Part shown: piece by piece, positions 21,069 through 21,988 of the stretch
Position numbering within the stretch: the stretch's first letter is position 1
Layout of the letters: the number at the start of each line of letters is the position of its first letter
DNA from: an uncultured Eubacteriales bacterium
GTDB lineage: Bacteria > Bacillota > Clostridia > Eubacteriales > Anaerofustaceae
DNA: 21,988 bases
Assembly: GCA_902796565.1 (NCBI GenBank)
Contig: CADBPP010000226.1
Span: 1 to 21,988 of the forward strand
Direction of reading: 5' to 3'
The notes under the pieces: generated by a model
Told to the model about the DNA's origin: nothing
The model's input: only the letters and a program-made list of their open reading frames with translations
The model's database searches: none
Translations under genes and position numbers: made by a program

Positions 21069-21988
21069 ATGTCTGAATACCTGTTGGAGATGACTGACAT
21101 CTCAAAAGCATTCCCCGGAGTCCAGGCCCTGGACAAGGCCTGCCTGAGGCTCCGTCCCGGTACCGTCCACGCCCTAATGGGTGAAAACGGAGCCGGTAAA
21201 TCGACTCTGATGAAGTGCCTCTTCGGAGTTTATACCCGCGACAGCGGAAACATACTGTATAACGGGGAACCCCTCGTCGTACACAATACCCATGATGCCC
21301 TGACAAAGGGTATCGCCATGGTGCAGCAGGAACTGCAGCCGATACCGGACCGCTCCATCGCGGAGAACATCTACTGCGGCAAGTATCCGGTAAAAAGATT
21401 TCTCGGGCTGAAATTCGTGGATCACAAGAAGATGTACGAGGATACCCAGGAGCTTCTTGACAGACTCAACATGCCCTTCGACGCGAAGCAGAAGCTCGGG
21501 ACGCTGTCCGCATCCCAGATGCAGCTTGTCGAGATCGCAAAGGCTGTCTCAAACAATGCTAAAGTCGTAATCATGGACGAGCCCACCTCCTCTCTTTCCC
21601 TGAAGGAAGTGGACACGCTTTTCGATATAATCCGCACCCTCAGGGACCAGGGCTGCGGGATCATCTATATCTCCCACAAGATGCAGGAGATACTGGAGAT
21701 CTCCGACGAGGTCACCATAATGCGTGACGGCCAGTACATAGGGACATGGCCCGCTTCCGAGCTCTCTACCGATGATATAATCACCAGGATGGTCGGAAGG
21801 GAACTGACTAACCTGTACCCGCCCAAGATCAGCGATCCCGGGGAGGTGGCCTTCGAAGTCTCAGACTTCACCTCCATCGATCCCAGGAGCTTCAGGGACG
21901 TCTCCTTCTCCGTCAGAAAGGGCGAGATCCTCGGAGTCGGAGGCCTCGTGGGAGCACAGCGCACCGAGCTGATGGAAGCGATCTTCGG
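21069..21988 (+). CDS. mglA: Sugar ABC transporter ATP-binding protein MglA (partial)
   Basis: The gene runs off the right edge after 306 complete codons; the family is about 500 aa with two ATPase domains. The first domain has Walker A GENGAGKST (38-46), Gln86 of the Q-loop, the signature LSASQ (146-150) in place of LSGGQ as is usual in this family, Walker B VVIMDEP with Asp170/Glu171, and switch His203. The second begins near residue 260 and shows a degenerate P-loop GLVGAQRTE (292-300), as in MglA/RbsA-type proteins. AAAGGA lies seven bases before the ATG. Together with mglB it points to a sugar importer; the permease mglC should follow. Confidence 0.94.
   Translation, partial: MSEYLLEMTDISKAFPGVQALDKACLRLRPGTVHALMGENGAGKSTLMKCLFGVYTRDSGNILYNGEPLVVHNTHDALTKGIAMVQQELQPIPDRSIAENIYCGKYPVKRFLGLKFVDHKKMYEDTQELLDRLNMPFDAKQKLGTLSASQMQLVEIAKAVSNNAKVVIMDEPTSSLSLKEVDTLFDIIRTLRDQGCGIIYISHKMQEILEISDEVTIMRDGQYIGTWPASELSTDDIITRMVGRELTNLYPPKISDPGEVAFEVSDFTSIDPRSFRDVSFSVRKGEILGVGGLVGAQRTELMEAIF

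Overview
The window looks like the chromosome of a low-G+C-type Gram-positive bacterium, most likely class Clostridia and plausibly Lachnospiraceae-like. The grounds are the uninterrupted S10-spc-alpha ribosomal protein supercluster in Firmicutes order, the Cys-rich zinc-binding forms of S14, S4, L36 and Adk, a KOW-domain (L14e-like) gene between map and infA, the ecfA1-ecfA2-ecfT-truA block after rplQ, and strong AGGAGG ribosome binding sites before most genes. Base composition is moderately GC-rich for this group. The genus cannot be fixed from the sequence alone.

Minus strand, read right to left (18998 to 3359): a consensus-like sigma-A promoter preceded by helically spaced A-tracts, a structured leader of about 210 nt, then rpsJ-rplC-rplD-rplW-rplB-rpsS-rplV-rpsC-rplP-rpmC-rpsQ-rplN-rplX-rplE-rpsZ-rpsH-rplF-rplR-rpsE-rpmD-rplO-secY-adk-map-KOW gene-infA-rpmJ-rpsM-rpsK-rpsD-rpoA-rplQ. 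The cluster ends in a 16-bp GC-rich hairpin terminator. Genes are tightly packed, often overlapping by 1 nt. The one sizeable internal gap is 122 nt between rpmJ and rpsM, and it holds two GAAA-tetraloop hairpins. This is the position where enterobacteria carry the S4-binding alpha-operon leader. The products are ribosome parts, RNA polymerase alpha, the protein-export channel SecY, initiation factor IF-1, methionine aminopeptidase and adenylate kinase, so the unit joins translation, transcription, secretion and N-terminal processing.

Minus strand, 3282 to 28: ecfA1-ecfA2-ecfT-truA, the shared energizing module of ECF vitamin/metal transporters plus tRNA pseudouridine synthase A. The four genes overlap (16 nt, 4 nt, 4 nt). 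A TATAAT box lies only 9 nt before the ecfA1 ATG, so this unit may start from its own promoter with almost no leader.

Plus strand, 19185 to the right edge: mscL, a mechanosensitive channel with a C-terminal zinc ribbon and its own terminator; a 330-nt gap with several palindromes and the mglB promoter; mglB, a galactose/glucose-type binding lipoprotein; a strong hairpin that probably lowers readthrough; and the first 306 codons of mglA, the sugar ABC transporter ATPase, cut by the window end. mglC is expected beyond the edge.

I found no rRNA or tRNA genes, insertion sequences, prophage genes, CRISPR arrays or defence systems. The most interesting material is RNA-level: the rpmJ-rpsM hairpins, the S10 leader fold, and the nearly leaderless ecfA1 start.
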